A stretch of DNA of 45,724 nucleotides from Bacteroidota bacterium (GTDB lineage: Bacteria; Bacteroidota; Bacteroidia; UKL13-3): assembly GCA_947507965.1 (NCBI GenBank), contig CANNQU010000020.1, forward strand, positions 1 through 45,724, read 5' to 3'. A program made the translations under genes and the position numbers. A model generated the notes under the pieces. The model was not told where the DNA came from. It saw only the letters and a list, made by a program, of their open reading frames with translations, and did not search any database. Shown here one piece after another: positions 28,863-38,534 of the stretch; positions within the stretch are counted from its first letter, which is position 1; the number at the start of each line of letters is the position of its first letter.

Positions 28863-29088
28863 AAGGGGTGAAATTAATGCATTTAGAGTGAAATGAAAAA
28901 ACGATGATATCGAATTTTCATAAACCGGGATAAGTAATCACGGTTTACTCGAATGATACGCCCGTTAATTGAAAAGTATTCGTGTCTTTCCACTAAAAAA
29001 AAACTCAATTAAAAAAGTCTATTGTTATGACCTACATCATTTTTTAGATGATAACTATTATTGAAATTCGAAAAAAAATATCCTCGTC

Positions 29089-32000
29089 ATGAAATCAAAA
29101 TTTTTACTTTTTCGATTGATCAAAAGTACTTTTTTAGTATTCTGCTTCACCGCCCTAAGCATCGCATCAAATGCAGCCAACATAACCTCTACGGGTACCG
29201 GTGGCAATTGGTTTAGCACCACCACGTGGATTGGGGGGGTGATACCGGCTACTACCGATAACGTAATAATTAATGCCGCCGTTTATGTAAATGGGAATGT
29301 AACGTGTGCCAATTTAACGGTAAATACAGGATCATTCCTGTATAACACCTATGCCAATTCACCTACGGTAACGGTAACGGGTACCGTGTTAAATAACGGT
29401 TCGATTTTAACCAACCCGGGGGGGTACTCTTTTTACTTAGACTTAAAAGGAAACATCACCAATAATGGGGCGTGGAATATTAATACAACGACGCTCTCGG
29501 GCACTACAAATCAAACCCTGCAAGAGGCCGCAGGAATGAAATTTGAAGGCTATATGGTAATGACCGACTCCATTGGCGATGTGGTTTTAGGCAGCGATGT
29601 ATTATTTTATGGAAACACCTTTGACTTAACCAGAACCAAAATTAAAACCAGCGGATTTAAATTGCTTACTTACGGATGTACGCTTAGAAATGGGTATATT
29701 GAATCGAATGATATTCTAAAACTAGACCAGTCATCGATAAAAGATTTGAACTTCACGGGTGCCTATACGCTTGATGGTAACGTGTATTCACAAACAGGAA
29801 ACATCTTCAATGGCACGCTCACCGTGGTCGACACCTTCATGAATCAATTCGCTTGGAGTCCGGTGGTAAAGATAAACGGAGCCGTAGTAAATAACGGCAC
29901 CATCATCAATAACCCTCAAGGATATTCCTTTGATTTAGAAGTTGATGGCAACCTAACCAACAATGGAATATGGCGCGTTTCATCAACGGTTATAACAGGC
30001 ACCGCAAACCATAACCTGCAAGAGTTAGTAGGTAAAGTGTTTGAAGGTCCTTTTAGCTTGTCTGATTCTATCGGTGAATTGATTCTTACTAGTGATGTAA
30101 AATTTCTAGCCAATTCTTTCAACCTAAATAGAACCACCCTTCGAACCAATGGGTTTAAATTACAGGCACAAGATCATCTGATACAAAATGGATCGATCAT
30201 TTCAAACGATACGATGCAGCTTCAAAATACCAGTATCGAAAGCTTAAATTTCTTTGGCGACTATAAATTAGACGGCAATATATTGGCACAGTCAAACAAC
30301 ATATTTAACGGTAATTGCACCATTCTCGACACGCTGTTCAACAAATATGCTTTTAGCCCAACCATAAAGGTAAAAGGTAACATCGTAAACAAAGGAACCA
30401 TAAGCAAACACCCCGCAGGCTATTCTCTAGATCTCGATATAACAGGTAATATTACGAATGAAGGAATATGGATTCCAACCGTCACTAATTTTGTAAGCAT
30501 TACAAATCAAAATATTCAACAAACGTTAGGCAAAAAATTTGAGGGGTATTTAAATTCCACAGATAGCCTAGGCGATATCGTGCTTACAAGCGATGTGATG
30601 CTGGAGAGCAATTCCTGGAATTTGAACAATACCATTCTTCGTACCAATGGTCATAAGCTACTATCCAATGCCTATACCCTGCTCAATGGTAAAATTATTT
30701 CTAACGACACTTCCATTTTAAATAATTCTTCCATTAACAACATGCGATTCTATGGGAATTATATTCTTGGAGGAAATCTATACTCACAAACAAACAATGT
30801 GTTTCATGATACCGTTACCATCATTGACAGCCTCTTTAATCAGTTTGCCTGGAGCAACATTATTCAAGTAAAAGGCAATATCATCAACAAAGGAACCATC
30901 GGTGGCCATTGGAATGGATACACGCTTACCCTTGACATCGCTGGCAATATACGCAACGAAGGAATATGGACACCCAACACCACCAGTTTTGTGGGTACGG
31001 CTAATCAAACCATTCAACAAACGGTGGGCAAAAAATTTGAAGGGTATTTATTTACCACCGATAGCATTGGCGATATTATTCTTGCAAGTGATATTATGCT
31101 CGAGAGTAATACCTGGAATTTAAACAATACCATCCTTCGTACCAACGGTCATAAGCTAGTATCCAATGCATACACCTTGCTCAATGGAAAAATCATCTCT
31201 AACGACACCTCTATTTTAAATAATTCCTACCTAAATAACATGCGTTTCTACGGAAATTATATTCTTGGAGGAAATCTATACTCGCAAAACAACAATGTGT
31301 TTAACGATACCGTTACCATTATCGACAGCCTCTTTAACCAGTTTGGCTGGAGTAACACCATTTTAATTAAAGGAAATATTATCAACAAAGGAACCATCGG
31401 CGGCCATTGGAATGGATATTCATTTACGCTTGACATTACCGGCAATATTCGCAATGAAGGAATTTGGATTCCGAGTACCACGAACCTTATTGGAACAACG
31501 AATCAAATGCTGGAGCAATCAACCGGCAAGCGTTTTGAAGGGGCCATTACTTCATCCGACTCTATTGGTGAAATAATTTTAGGAAGCATTATTAAGCTCG
31601 AGAGTAATACGTGGAACATGAGTAAGACGCTCCTTCGTACCAATGGATATAAACTGCTCTCCAATAATTACAATTTTAATAATGGCAAAATAACATCCAA
31701 CGACACGCTTTACCTTAATAATTCGGTGCTCGATGGCATGCGATTTTTTGGTCATTGCAAACTCGATGGAAATGTATATTCAAAAAGCAATAATAGTTTT
31801 AATGATACCCTCACCGTACTCGATACCTTAGTGAATTTATTTGGATCGAGCAACACCCTTCTTGTGAATGGTGATCTAATTAACAAGGGATCGATTATAA
31901 GCCATTGGAGTGGATATTCGTTTAGCATCGATTTAAAAGGAAACTTAACCAATAATAAGATTTTCAATATTTCCACGCTGACGCTACTTGGCACCAATGC

Positions 32001-34854
32001 TAGAACCATCTCTGGAAGTAATGCAAATGGAATTCAAGCCGGTATTTATGTTGACGATTCAATTCGGTTGGTAGGCAATAATACCCTTCCAAACCTTTAT
32101 TTTACCGGAAACACAAAGGCCTGGTGTGTGGTTGATACAGGATCGAGCCTCACCATTCCCACCATTTCTAACACCGCCAGATTAATTAATTATGGTAAGA
32201 TATCGCAAACGCAAAGTTTTGACAATACCTTAACCAATAGCTTAACCTTTTATGATGCTTCGGCAAATACAAAACCAGGAGTAACTATGACCAAATTAAT
32301 TGTTGATCATTATGGCTATCAACAACATCCTACAGCCACGGGAACAGTAAACGCTTGGTGGCGTATAAGAAACTTCCCTCAAAATTTTAAGGACTCATTC
32401 GTATGGCTCAAATTAAATTACAGAACCGATGCGTTAAATGGAAACGTACCTGACTCACTTAAAGTATTCTTTTCGGCTAATGCCGGCCTCGATTGGAGGC
32501 GTGTTACCTCGGGCGTTACCATCGACAAGACCACAAGAACCATAACCATTCTTAAGGCTCCATCGTATGGCCACTATTTGCTAGCCGCCAATTCATTAGG
32601 CATTAGCACCTTCCACCCCATATTAGAAACGGTTGAGCCACGATCAGGAGGAAATACCGGTTCGGTTACGCTATACCTTTTTGGTGCAGGACTTAAAAAG
32701 ACGAGCACCGTAAAATTAAAACTAACCGGTCAAACCGATGTCCTTGCCGATACCTCTTATTTAACCGACTGGATTGGAGAATCGATGCTGGCTCACTTTA
32801 ACCTAAAAGGAAAATCGATTGGCGTTTATGATGTGGTGGTTGAAACTCCCGGGGAAGCCACGCTAACCAAAACAGCCTACTTTACTATTGCTCAAGGGCA
32901 ACGAAGCAGCCCATGGGCAGCCTTATCCGGACGTGACCGCTTCCTATTGAACCGCTGGCAAACTTTTGACATTAACTTTGGAAATACCGCCAATGTAGAC
33001 GCCCTTGGAACCACATTAGTTTATGTAGTAAACGATCTTGCCGGGTTAAGTGTTCGATTTCCAGATACCAAAATTGCTTTGCCAAAGGGAATCACCGCTC
33101 TTGGGCCAAATTATACAAAAATTGCCGATTCTGTTTCTATCTATTATACTTCTGATAGCTTGACCGGATATATTGGTCAGCGTATGCGGGTATATCCATT
33201 TTATATTCCACTCATCAATGCTGGCTCATCCAATGGTGCGAGGGTTCAAGTGAATCTAACCGGAGCAGGAATATTAAAAATGAGTGCCTGGGTGGTAGAT
33301 CCATTATATGAAAATATTAATTATGGTGCAGAAGCTACCACCGAACAGATGCCGATGGAGGTTCGGGCTTGTATTACCTTTGTGGCAGAAAAATATGCCT
33401 TACAACAGCTTACCGGTGGCCTCCCCGTATTAAGTTGCATCGGCGTAGTCGATAAGCTTTTTCCTCCTGATACGTATTTACCTGACTGGATGACACCGGA
33501 AGAAAAACCGTATACCTGGGGAAGCTTCATCTGGGACTTTACGGCAGCAGGATTAAGCATGACCCAATGCGTAACCGGTTTTGTACCTGGCATCGGCACC
33601 GCCGTTTCCTACGGGCTATCGGTAGTAGGTGGGTTAATGGACTTAAAAGAAAATGCAGATATTAATGAAGGTTGTTGGCGTAAATGGAGGAAATTATCTC
33701 AAACTAAAAAGAACAGTAATGGTGTAACATCCTTCGACCCCAATGAAATTGTTGGGCCTCAAGGCTTTGCTGTCGATAATTACATTTCAAGTAAAGGAAA
33801 CAAGAACTATCGAATTTATTTTGAGAATAAAGCCACCGCCACCGCTGCTGCACTTGAAGTATTTGTAAAAGATACGTTAGACCTATCCAAGTTCGACGTG
33901 AGCACCTTCAGCTTCAATGCCATCGGCATCGCCGACACCACGATACAGATTCAAGAATATGCTAAAAAATTCACCGTTTTATATGATATGTATCCGAAGA
34001 AAAACATCATCGTGCAAATTCGTGGCACACTCGATACCCTTAATGGCGCTATTGCCTGGAGTTTTTATTCATTAGACCGTACCACCCTCGAGCTTACAGA
34101 AGATCCAGATCTAGGTTTTCTCTCGCCCAATAAAAATGCACCGGAAGGAGAAGGTAATGTGGCCTTTAGTTGTAAACTTAAAAAAGCGATTCCACATAAC
34201 ACCATCGTCTCCAATAAGGCGAGTATCGTATTTGATTTGAATGCACCCATCATTACCAATACCTACACGAATAAAATTGATACCCTGGTACCCGTAAGTA
34301 GCGTTACCGCTTTAAATCCGAAACAAACGGATAGTACCTTTACCGTGAGCTGGTCGGGAAGTGATCAAGGTTGTGGAATTGCTTATTACCATATCTTTGT
34401 CTCTAAAAACGATAGCCCCTATGTATTATGGAAAGGCAACACGAGTAGTACTTCTGCTATCTTCTACGGGAAGAAAGCCGGTAATTATAAGTTCTTCAGC
34501 ATCGCCTCCGACAGTATCGGGTTAACGGAAGTTCAAAAGCTCGTACCTGAAGCCGTCACCAGGGTAACGGTGGGAATTGAATCGGAAAAAAATCTCGTCA
34601 CACAAATTCAAATTTACCCCAATCCAGCGCGTAACAAGATAACGGTGGAAATGGATTTAACCGAACCCTCCAACTTTGAAATGGTGCTGGTAGATATGAC
34701 CGGAAGAGTGGTGGTAAAGGACGTGAAGCAAGCGAAATATGCAGGAAAAAACACTTGGCAGTACGACACATCGAATATCCCGCAAGGAGTTTATATGATG
34801 TCAATAAAAAATGCAACCGTACTTATCACTAAAAATGTAATGATTCTAAAATAA
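29089..34854 (+). CDS. Giant secreted repeat protein with six 166-residue repeats, DUF7619-like region and T9SS sorting tail
   Basis: 1921 residues. Signal peptide at about 1-29 (ending SNAAN). Residues ~30-90 resemble a G8-like segment (GGNWFSTTTWIGGVIPATTD). Then come six units with equivalent glycines at 104, 270, 436, 602, 768 and 934, an exact 166-residue period rich in N, G, T and beta-strand patterns. Each holds NKGTI and GYS.TLDI.GNI.NEGIW-type motifs, like a beta-helix stack. Later parts: a TIG/IPT-like sandwich (~1180-1270), a conserved FDPNEIVGPQGFAVDNY and FENKATATA segment (DUF7619-like, ~1545-1700), an FN3-like region (SWSGSDQGCGIAYYHI), and a T9SS tail (IYPNPARNKITVEMDLT to MILK). 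It is probably a surface or extracellular adhesin-like protein. No enzymatic motif is seen. Confidence 0.9.
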   Translation: MKSKFLLFRLIKSTFLVFCFTALSIASNAANITSTGTGGNWFSTTTWIGGVIPATTDNVIINAAVYVNGNVTCANLTVNTGSFLYNTYANSPTVTVTGTVLNNGSILTNPGGYSFYLDLKGNITNNGAWNINTTTLSGTTNQTLQEAAGMKFEGYMVMTDSIGDVVLGSDVLFYGNTFDLTRTKIKTSGFKLLTYGCTLRNGYIESNDILKLDQSSIKDLNFTGAYTLDGNVYSQTGNIFNGTLTVVDTFMNQFAWSPVVKINGAVVNNGTIINNPQGYSFDLEVDGNLTNNGIWRVSSTVITGTANHNLQELVGKVFEGPFSLSDSIGELILTSDVKFLANSFNLNRTTLRTNGFKLQAQDHLIQNGSIISNDTMQLQNTSIESLNFFGDYKLDGNILAQSNNIFNGNCTILDTLFNKYAFSPTIKVKGNIVNKGTISKHPAGYSLDLDITGNITNEGIWIPTVTNFVSITNQNIQQTLGKKFEGYLNSTDSLGDIVLTSDVMLESNSWNLNNTILRTNGHKLLSNAYTLLNGKIISNDTSILNNSSINNMRFYGNYILGGNLYSQTNNVFHDTVTIIDSLFNQFAWSNIIQVKGNIINKGTIGGHWNGYTLTLDIAGNIRNEGIWTPNTTSFVGTANQTIQQTVGKKFEGYLFTTDSIGDIILASDIMLESNTWNLNNTILRTNGHKLVSNAYTLLNGKIISNDTSILNNSYLNNMRFYGNYILGGNLYSQNNNVFNDTVTIIDSLFNQFGWSNTILIKGNIINKGTIGGHWNGYSFTLDITGNIRNEGIWIPSTTNLIGTTNQMLEQSTGKRFEGAITSSDSIGEIILGSIIKLESNTWNMSKTLLRTNGYKLLSNNYNFNNGKITSNDTLYLNNSVLDGMRFFGHCKLDGNVYSKSNNSFNDTLTVLDTLVNLFGSSNTLLVNGDLINKGSIISHWSGYSFSIDLKGNLTNNKIFNISTLTLLGTNARTISGSNANGIQAGIYVDDSIRLVGNNTLPNLYFTGNTKAWCVVDTGSSLTIPTISNTARLINYGKISQTQSFDNTLTNSLTFYDASANTKPGVTMTKLIVDHYGYQQHPTATGTVNAWWRIRNFPQNFKDSFVWLKLNYRTDALNGNVPDSLKVFFSANAGLDWRRVTSGVTIDKTTRTITILKAPSYGHYLLAANSLGISTFHPILETVEPRSGGNTGSVTLYLFGAGLKKTSTVKLKLTGQTDVLADTSYLTDWIGESMLAHFNLKGKSIGVYDVVVETPGEATLTKTAYFTIAQGQRSSPWAALSGRDRFLLNRWQTFDINFGNTANVDALGTTLVYVVNDLAGLSVRFPDTKIALPKGITALGPNYTKIADSVSIYYTSDSLTGYIGQRMRVYPFYIPLINAGSSNGARVQVNLTGAGILKMSAWVVDPLYENINYGAEATTEQMPMEVRACITFVAEKYALQQLTGGLPVLSCIGVVDKLFPPDTYLPDWMTPEEKPYTWGSFIWDFTAAGLSMTQCVTGFVPGIGTAVSYGLSVVGGLMDLKENADINEGCWRKWRKLSQTKKNSNGVTSFDPNEIVGPQGFAVDNYISSKGNKNYRIYFENKATATAAALEVFVKDTLDLSKFDVSTFSFNAIGIADTTIQIQEYAKKFTVLYDMYPKKNIIVQIRGTLDTLNGAIAWSFYSLDRTTLELTEDPDLGFLSPNKNAPEGEGNVAFSCKLKKAIPHNTIVSNKASIVFDLNAPIITNTYTNKIDTLVPVSSVTALNPKQTDSTFTVSWSGSDQGCGIAYYHIFVSKNDSPYVLWKGNTSSTSAIFYGKKAGNYKFFSIASDSIGLTEVQKLVPEAVTRVTVGIESEKNLVTQIQIYPNPARNKITVEMDLTEPSNFEMVLVDMTGRVVVKDVKQAKYAGKNTWQYDTSNIPQGVYMMSIKNATVLITKNVMILK
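29249..32236 (+). repeat. Six tandem 498-bp repeats within the giant secreted protein gene
   Basis: The equivalent glycine codons (GGT/GGC/GGA) start at 29398, 29896, 30394, 30892, 31390 and 31888: five successive spacings of exactly 498 bp, with no indel between units. Units 4 and 5 are the most alike at DNA level (for example the CATTGGAATGGA block); units 1 and 6 are the most diverged. The outer boundaries given here are approximate, set by half a period. Confidence 0.9.
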
Positions 34855-34873
34855 TCGCTTTACAGCGACCATC

Positions 34874-34918
34874 AACTCCGGCAACTCCTCAAAAAAGAAT
34901 TGCCGGAGTTTTTTTTTT
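34874..34918 (+). terminator. Rho-independent terminator of the giant secreted protein gene
   Basis: Inverted repeat of 11 bp (34874-34884, AACTCCGGCAA, with 34900-34910), a 15-base loop, and a run of T's to 34918. It lies 20 bp after the stop codon at 34854. Confidence 0.92.
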
Positions 34919-35127
34919 GACTATGTAGTAAACTATTTTGACTCCAACAGAAAGAGGGTATTTCAGGAATTGATGTGCTGAGTATAAAACAAATGAATTA
35001 TTTCCCATTCAGCTCCATCGGAGCGACCTGATAGTAGAAATGGAGGTTGTACAGTATTAAGCTTAAGGCAAGCTTGTATATTATTACTGCAAAAAGAAAC
35101 TTTAAATCCATTTCTTCGAAGTATTGT
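34919..35127. other. Intergenic stretch without a recognised gene
   Basis: Runs between the terminator and the lipoprotein promoter. It contains a short repeat of AAGCTTAAGGCAAGCTT type near 35058-35074. Nothing else is supported. Confidence 0.4.
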
Positions 35128-35135
35128 TATATTTG
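35128..35135 (+). promoter_or_regulatory. Predicted -7 element of the DUF1566-like lipoprotein gene
   Basis: TATATTTG matches TAnnTTTG, 27 bp upstream of the ATG at 35163. No TTG at the -33 distance. Confidence 0.5.
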
Positions 35136-35162
35136 TACTTGAGATAAAAAAAATCCTCTAAA

Positions 35163-35774
35163 ATGAATACCTTAAAATTGGTCAGCTTATTTTTATTTGC
35201 CTCTTTCCTTACGTTCAGTAGTTGTAAAACAAAGGTTAAAGGATGTATGGACGCTACGTCAACAAACTATAATGCAAAGGCTACCGAAGATGATGGCTCT
35301 TGCACCTATGCAGCCAAGAAACCAGGTGAAAGCTTTGGCGGAGGTCTGATTTTTTATGTGGATGGCACGGGGCAGCATGGTTTGGTAGCGGCAACCTCCG
35401 ACCAAGGCAATAGTCGCCTTTGGCTCAACTCTCAAATCCTCGCCACAGGTGCCATTAATACCGAGGTTGGAAAGGGGCAATCGAACACAAATTCTATCGT
35501 TGCATTTCAAGGAGTAGGCAATTATGCTGCCAGCATCTGTAACGACTTGGTATCTGCCGGTTTCAGTGATTGGTTTCTACCATCGCGAGATGAACTTAAC
35601 TTGATGTACACCAACTTACACTTAAAAAGTTTAGGTGGGTTTGCATTTGCAAGATATTGGAGTTCCACTGAAGTGAATGTAGATGATGCCATATGCGTTG
35701 AATTTAGCTCCGGCGTTATAAGCCAGCTCAATAAAAATTCAGCCATTAGTGTAAGGGCGGTAAGAGCCTTCTGA
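35163..35774 (+). CDS. Lipoprotein with GCMDxxSxN motif and DUF1566/Lcl-like domain
   Basis: 203 residues. Lipoprotein signal with lipobox FSSC (MNTLKLVSLFLFASFLTFSS then C). Directly after it comes the cysteine-bounded motif GCMDATSTNYNAKATEDDG, nearly the same as in the secreted protein at 18991. The remaining residues have the DUF1566/Lcl pattern: GGGLIFYVDGTGQHGLVAA, then DWFLPSRDELNLMY and YWSSTE, ending VRAVRAF. Such domains occur in secreted and surface proteins; the function is not known. Probably anchored in the outer membrane. A 9-bp inverted repeat (35798-35806 with 35821-35829) lies after the stop. Confidence 0.9.
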   Translation: MNTLKLVSLFLFASFLTFSSCKTKVKGCMDATSTNYNAKATEDDGSCTYAAKKPGESFGGGLIFYVDGTGQHGLVAATSDQGNSRLWLNSQILATGAINTEVGKGQSNTNSIVAFQGVGNYAASICNDLVSAGFSDWFLPSRDELNLMYTNLHLKSLGGFAFARYWSSTEVNVDDAICVEFSSGVISQLNKNSAISVRAVRAF

Positions 35775-35797
35775 AACGCATTCAAGAGGCCGTAAGA

Positions 35798-35829
35798 ACA
35801 CTTGTTAGCCGTTGATACAAAACAAGTGT
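35798..35829 (+). other. Hairpin after the DUF1566-like lipoprotein gene
   Basis: Perfect 9-bp arms, ACACTTGTT and AACAAGTGT, with a 14-base loop containing TAGCCGTTG. It lacks a T-run, so it may be a weak transcription end signal or part of a structured element. Confidence 0.4.
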
Positions 35830-35896
35830 AACTTCTTGATTCGTTGTCGATGAAAATCACCGTGTTACTTTAAGCACAACAAATTTCTTTTCCCTT

Positions 35897-36397
35897 TTGA
35901 ATACGCTCCAAACAAAAAGATTAACCCTTTGCCCGATAACCATAAACGAATCGGCCTTCATTTTTGAGTTACTCAATACCCCCGATTGGATAAAATTTAT
36001 TGGCGACCGCAACATTAGAACGCTGGCCGATGCGAGAGATTATATTGCCGACAAATTGATTAAAGGATATCAAGAAGATGGATTTGGATTGTTATTGGTA
36101 AAGCTACAAAACAATGAGGCGCCCATCGGAATTTGTGGGCTAATAAAACGCGAAGCCTTGGCTGACATTGATATAGGATTTGCCTTTCTACCTCAATTTT
36201 ACGGCAAAGGGTATGCATATGAGGCTGCAGCAGCAACGATGGATGACGCTCGAATGAACAGGGGGATAAAAAGGATTGTAGCGATTACAACAGAAGTGAA
36301 TCTGCGATCAATTCGTTTGCTTGAAAAAATTGGATTACACTTTGAAAAAAGATTTTACATGGAAGGCGATCCGGAGGAGTTACTTCTGTATTCATGA
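35897..36397 (+). CDS. GNAT family N-acetyltransferase with TTG start
   Basis: 166 residues starting at TTG (TTGAATACG), since no upstream ATG gives a better start. LQTKRLTLCPITINESAFIF is the RimJ/RimL-type opening. GICGLIKREALADIDIGFAF and YGKGYAYEAAAATM form the acetyl-CoA-binding motif (Q/RxxGxG/A-like), and NLRSIRLLEKIGL closes the domain. The family acetylates protein N-termini, antibiotics or other amines; the acceptor is unknown. It sits alone between the lipoprotein gene and convergent era, and its function may be independent of both. Confidence 0.85.
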   Translation: MNTLQTKRLTLCPITINESAFIFELLNTPDWIKFIGDRNIRTLADARDYIADKLIKGYQEDGFGLLLVKLQNNEAPIGICGLIKREALADIDIGFAFLPQFYGKGYAYEAAAATMDDARMNRGIKRIVAITTEVNLRSIRLLEKIGLHFEKRFYMEGDPEELLLYS

Positions 36398-36429
36398 TGA
36401 CAGCATTCAAGGCGTCAAATGAATCGTGA

Positions 36430-37305
36430 TTATAAATCGTAACCAAAGTTTTTGATATGGCTACTACTGTTCCTCCAATTTTCTCTTACTTTAACAAGGG
36501 TTTTAAGCATGACCTTCTTGCCAAAAAAGTTCTCCAGGCTTTTGCGTGCAGCGGTAGCGGCACTCTTAATGGCTACTGCATTATTGCCGATAACTATTTT
36601 CTTTTGTGTTTCACGCAACACATAAATATAGGCATCAATGGTAATGAGGTTAGGTTCATCCTTAAAATCATAGATTTCTACTTCGGTGCTGTACGGAATT
36701 TCTTTTTTATAGTAAAGAAATATCTTCTCACGAATAATTTCAGCGGCAAAAAAACGCTGCGGCTTATCGGTTAACTGATCCTTATCAAAATAGGCTGGTG
36801 ATTCGGGAAGATGGTTGAGTATTATTTGCTTCACGCCATCTAAATTAAATTTATTTAACGCCGAGACGGGCAATATCTGAGCATTTGGAAATAGCTTCTG
36901 CCAACCGCTTAACCTGTTGGCTACTTCTTCCTGGGAACTTAAATCAATCTTATTCAAGAGCACTACCAAGGGGCATTTCACCCTATTTAGCTTAGCGGCG
37001 ACGGCGGCATCCGGTTCATCATCTTCCACAGTAACAACATATAGAACCAAATCGGCTTCTGTAATTCCTTCATCTACCGCTTTCATCATGGCATTATGCA
37101 GCGTATAGGCCGGAGTAATAATTCCGGGAGTATCGGTAAACACAATTTGATAATCGTCGCCATTAACAATACCAATAATTTTATGACGAGTTGTTTGCGC
37201 CTTAGGAGTAATAATACTCAGTTTCTCACCAACAAGGGCATTCATGAGCGTTGATTTCCCCGCGTTGGGAGCTCCAATAATACTAACGAATCCAGCTTTA
37301 TGCAT
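36430..37305 (-). CDS. era: GTPase Era
   Basis: 291 residues from the ATG at 37305 (MHKAGFVSIIGAPNAGKST). An upstream in-frame ATG at 37353 would add 16 residues with no GTPase character, and a TACCTTCG element (about 37312-37319, minus strand) fits a leader just in front of 37305. G1 is GAPNAGKST, G3 is DTPG, and G4 is NKID. The C-terminal KH domain ends KVRENWRNSSSHIKNFGYD. Era binds 16S rRNA and assists 30S maturation and the cell cycle. Transcribed alone, convergent with the TTG-start GNAT and divergent from the LamG gene. Confidence 0.95.
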   Translation of the reverse strand: MHKAGFVSIIGAPNAGKSTLMNALVGEKLSIITPKAQTTRHKIIGIVNGDDYQIVFTDTPGIITPAYTLHNAMMKAVDEGITEADLVLYVVTVEDDEPDAAVAAKLNRVKCPLVVLLNKIDLSSQEEVANRLSGWQKLFPNAQILPVSALNKFNLDGVKQIILNHLPESPAYFDKDQLTDKPQRFFAAEIIREKIFLYYKKEIPYSTEVEIYDFKDEPNLITIDAYIYVLRETQKKIVIGNNAVAIKSAATAARKSLENFFGKKVMLKTLVKVRENWRNSSSHIKNFGYDL

Positions 37306-37573
37306 AAGGCACGAAGGTAGGCAAAATTGAGGATCATGGCTAGGTGCTTTCATTTCTAATAAATAAGTGCTGAATACTTTGGGCCATCAGTTTAAACAAG
37401 GCCTACACAAAAATCAGTTTATTATTATTAAATTGCGAACAAAAAAGCAACGTACTTGTATAAAGCCAACAACTGGAAGCAGACTTTATGCAATATAGTC
37501 GCACATATAACATGTTAAGGGCATGCTTGAACTACAATTGTCCATTGGTTAAACAATGAAAAATAAATAAAAA

Positions 37574-38527
37574 ATGAAAAATTTACTTTTTACAGCAATT
37601 GCAATCTTCGGATTATCGACAATTACATTTGGCCAAACAGTACCTTCTTATGTTCCTTCCAATGGACTAGTTGGTTGGTGGCCTTTTAATGGAAATGCTT
37701 ATGATGAAAGTGGGAATGGGAATAATGGAACTATTAATGGTGCTACTTTGACAAGTAATAGGTTTGGCAACGCGAATAGTGCATTTAGCTTTGATGGCTT
37801 GACATCATATATTACTGGTTCAATTGCTAATTTTACTAATACATCTAGCTCTACTGTTTCTGCATGGGTTAAATATACTGGTGATGCTGGTGGACAACCT
37901 TATGATTTATATTTTCAATACGGAAGTTACGGTAGTCACACATTTTCATATGACTACAACTTTAATAATAAAAATTTAGATTTATACTCTCAATGTTTTG
38001 CAAATCCATATACTAGTCTAAATATAACAAATGCTTGGCATCATATCGTTGTAGCTGACTCACTCGCAGAAACAACTATTTTTATTGACGGGAATATCTT
38101 GGTGAATTTCACATCGGGCTCCGGTTCTAATTGTTATCAAGGAAGTAATCAATTTTATATTGGAGGTGGGGTCAACAATCAATTTACTACAGGGCTTTTA
38201 GATGATATCGGAATTTGGAATCGCGCCTTAACACGACAAGAAATAACTTCTTTATATTCTAGTTCTTCTGTTGGAGTCAACGAAGTTTCACAATGTAATT
38301 TGTTTTCAGTTTTCCCTAACCCAGCTCAAAGCGCAATTAATGTAAAAGCAGATGCCAAACTTGTGGGTTCGGTATTTACGATTTATGACTACACGGGCAA
38401 AGGAGTTAAAACAGGAAAGCTAAACTCTGAAAATACAACCATTGAAATGGGAAATTTATCAGGTGGCATTTATACTTTCAGTATAGATGAAAACAGAAAG
38501 CAGACATTCAAGGTGATAAAAAAATAA
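37574..38527 (+). CDS. Secreted LamG-like (concanavalin-type) protein with T9SS sorting tail
   Basis: 317 residues. Signal peptide MKNLLFTAIAIFGLSTITFG, then the typical opening of a LamG/concanavalin-like fold (GLVGWWPFNGNAYDESGNGN), with FSFDGLTSYI and the conserved end DDIGIWNRALTRQEI. From FSVFPNPAQSAINVK to FKVIKK is a T9SS sorting tail. The domain usually binds glycans or acts as a carrier of other activities; no catalytic site is seen. The tail resembles that of the BNR-like protein at 42650. Base use is more AT-rich than in the housekeeping genes to its left, and the possible cassette region begins here. Confidence 0.9.
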   Translation: MKNLLFTAIAIFGLSTITFGQTVPSYVPSNGLVGWWPFNGNAYDESGNGNNGTINGATLTSNRFGNANSAFSFDGLTSYITGSIANFTNTSSSTVSAWVKYTGDAGGQPYDLYFQYGSYGSHTFSYDYNFNNKNLDLYSQCFANPYTSLNITNAWHHIVVADSLAETTIFIDGNILVNFTSGSGSNCYQGSNQFYIGGGVNNQFTTGLLDDIGIWNRALTRQEITSLYSSSSVGVNEVSQCNLFSVFPNPAQSAINVKADAKLVGSVFTIYDYTGKGVKTGKLNSENTTIEMGNLSGGIYTFSIDENRKQTFKVIKK

Positions 38528-38534
38528 GCCAGCC

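Noticed and set aside
29249-32236. Regular repeats considered as a CRISPR array
   Set aside because: The 498-bp period is in frame within one long coding sequence and there are no short identical repeats with unique spacers.
37354-37573. GTTAAGG and GTTAAAC words upstream of the LamG gene, considered as an attI-like site
   Set aside because: Only isolated core-like words, no integrase gene and no paired inverted repeat of the kind seen at S1-S4.
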